Positions 5,262 to 5,270 of a DNA stretch of 5,270 nt are shown here, piece by piece. The position numbers and the translations under genes were made by a program. The notes beneath the pieces are model-generated. The model ran no database searches. It was given only the letters and a program-made list of their open reading frames with translations, and was not told the DNA's origin. Within the stretch, counting starts at the first letter, position 1. Each line of letters opens with the position of its first letter. The stretch comes from Deltaproteobacteria bacterium (lineage in GTDB: Bacteria > Myxococcota_A > UBA9160 > SMWR01): contig JAFDAW010000207.1 of assembly GCA_019313605.1 (NCBI GenBank), positions 1 through 5,270 on the forward strand, read 5' to 3'.

Positions 5262-5270
5262 ACCTTGGAT

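Overview
The window looks like a chromosomal stretch from a Gram-negative, moderately high-GC bacterium. The best guess is a deltaproteobacterial or myxococcotal lineage; this is inferred, not proven. Evidence for Gram-negative: three Sec-type signal peptides, an N-terminally anchored periplasmic-type protein, and a C-terminal PEP-CTERM sorting signal, which is known only in Gram-negatives that make exopolysaccharide and exosortase. The beta-propeller protein with its particular C-terminal domain, and the lamin-tail/PEP-CTERM protein, are styles I associate with environmental deltaproteobacterial genomes. Base composition is uneven: sampled lines of the 760-1803 gene are near 50% GC, while sampled lines of the 2843-4492 gene are near 65%.

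Layout. (1) 79-552 (+): a small exported protein of unknown function with two cysteines. (2) 553-759: intergenic, with only weak hairpins and a doubtful 45-codon frame. (3) 760-1803 (+): a membrane-anchored protein of unknown function with a possible NTF2-like core. (4) 1804-1911: short convergent spacer. (5) 2437-1912 (-): a two-gene unit, a DUF2007-like small protein followed after 49 bases by a 68-residue TM2-like membrane protein. (6) 2438-2842: a 405-base divergent intergenic region rich in repeats, with a run of 12 G, an 11-base direct repeat and a three-armed inverted repeat that can fold in two exclusive ways. (7) 2843-4492 (+): exported beta-propeller protein with a C-terminal domain that looks like half of a TolC-type repeat. 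(8) 4528-5175 (+): secreted lamin-tail-domain protein with a PEP-CTERM anchor, closely following gene 7 and probably co-transcribed. (9) 5225-5261: a 16-bp hairpin downstream of gene 8.

Four of the six genes encode envelope or exported proteins, a fifth is a small membrane protein, and only the DUF2007-like product looks cytoplasmic. The two plus-strand genes at the right end form the clearest functional pair: an exported propeller with a putative outer-membrane-type module, and a surface or secreted lamin-tail protein sorted by exosortase. There are no tRNA, rRNA, CRISPR, transposase or recombinase features. I see no complete undescribed system. The most notable items are the domain architecture of the propeller protein and the structured, homopolymer-bearing divergent intergenic region.
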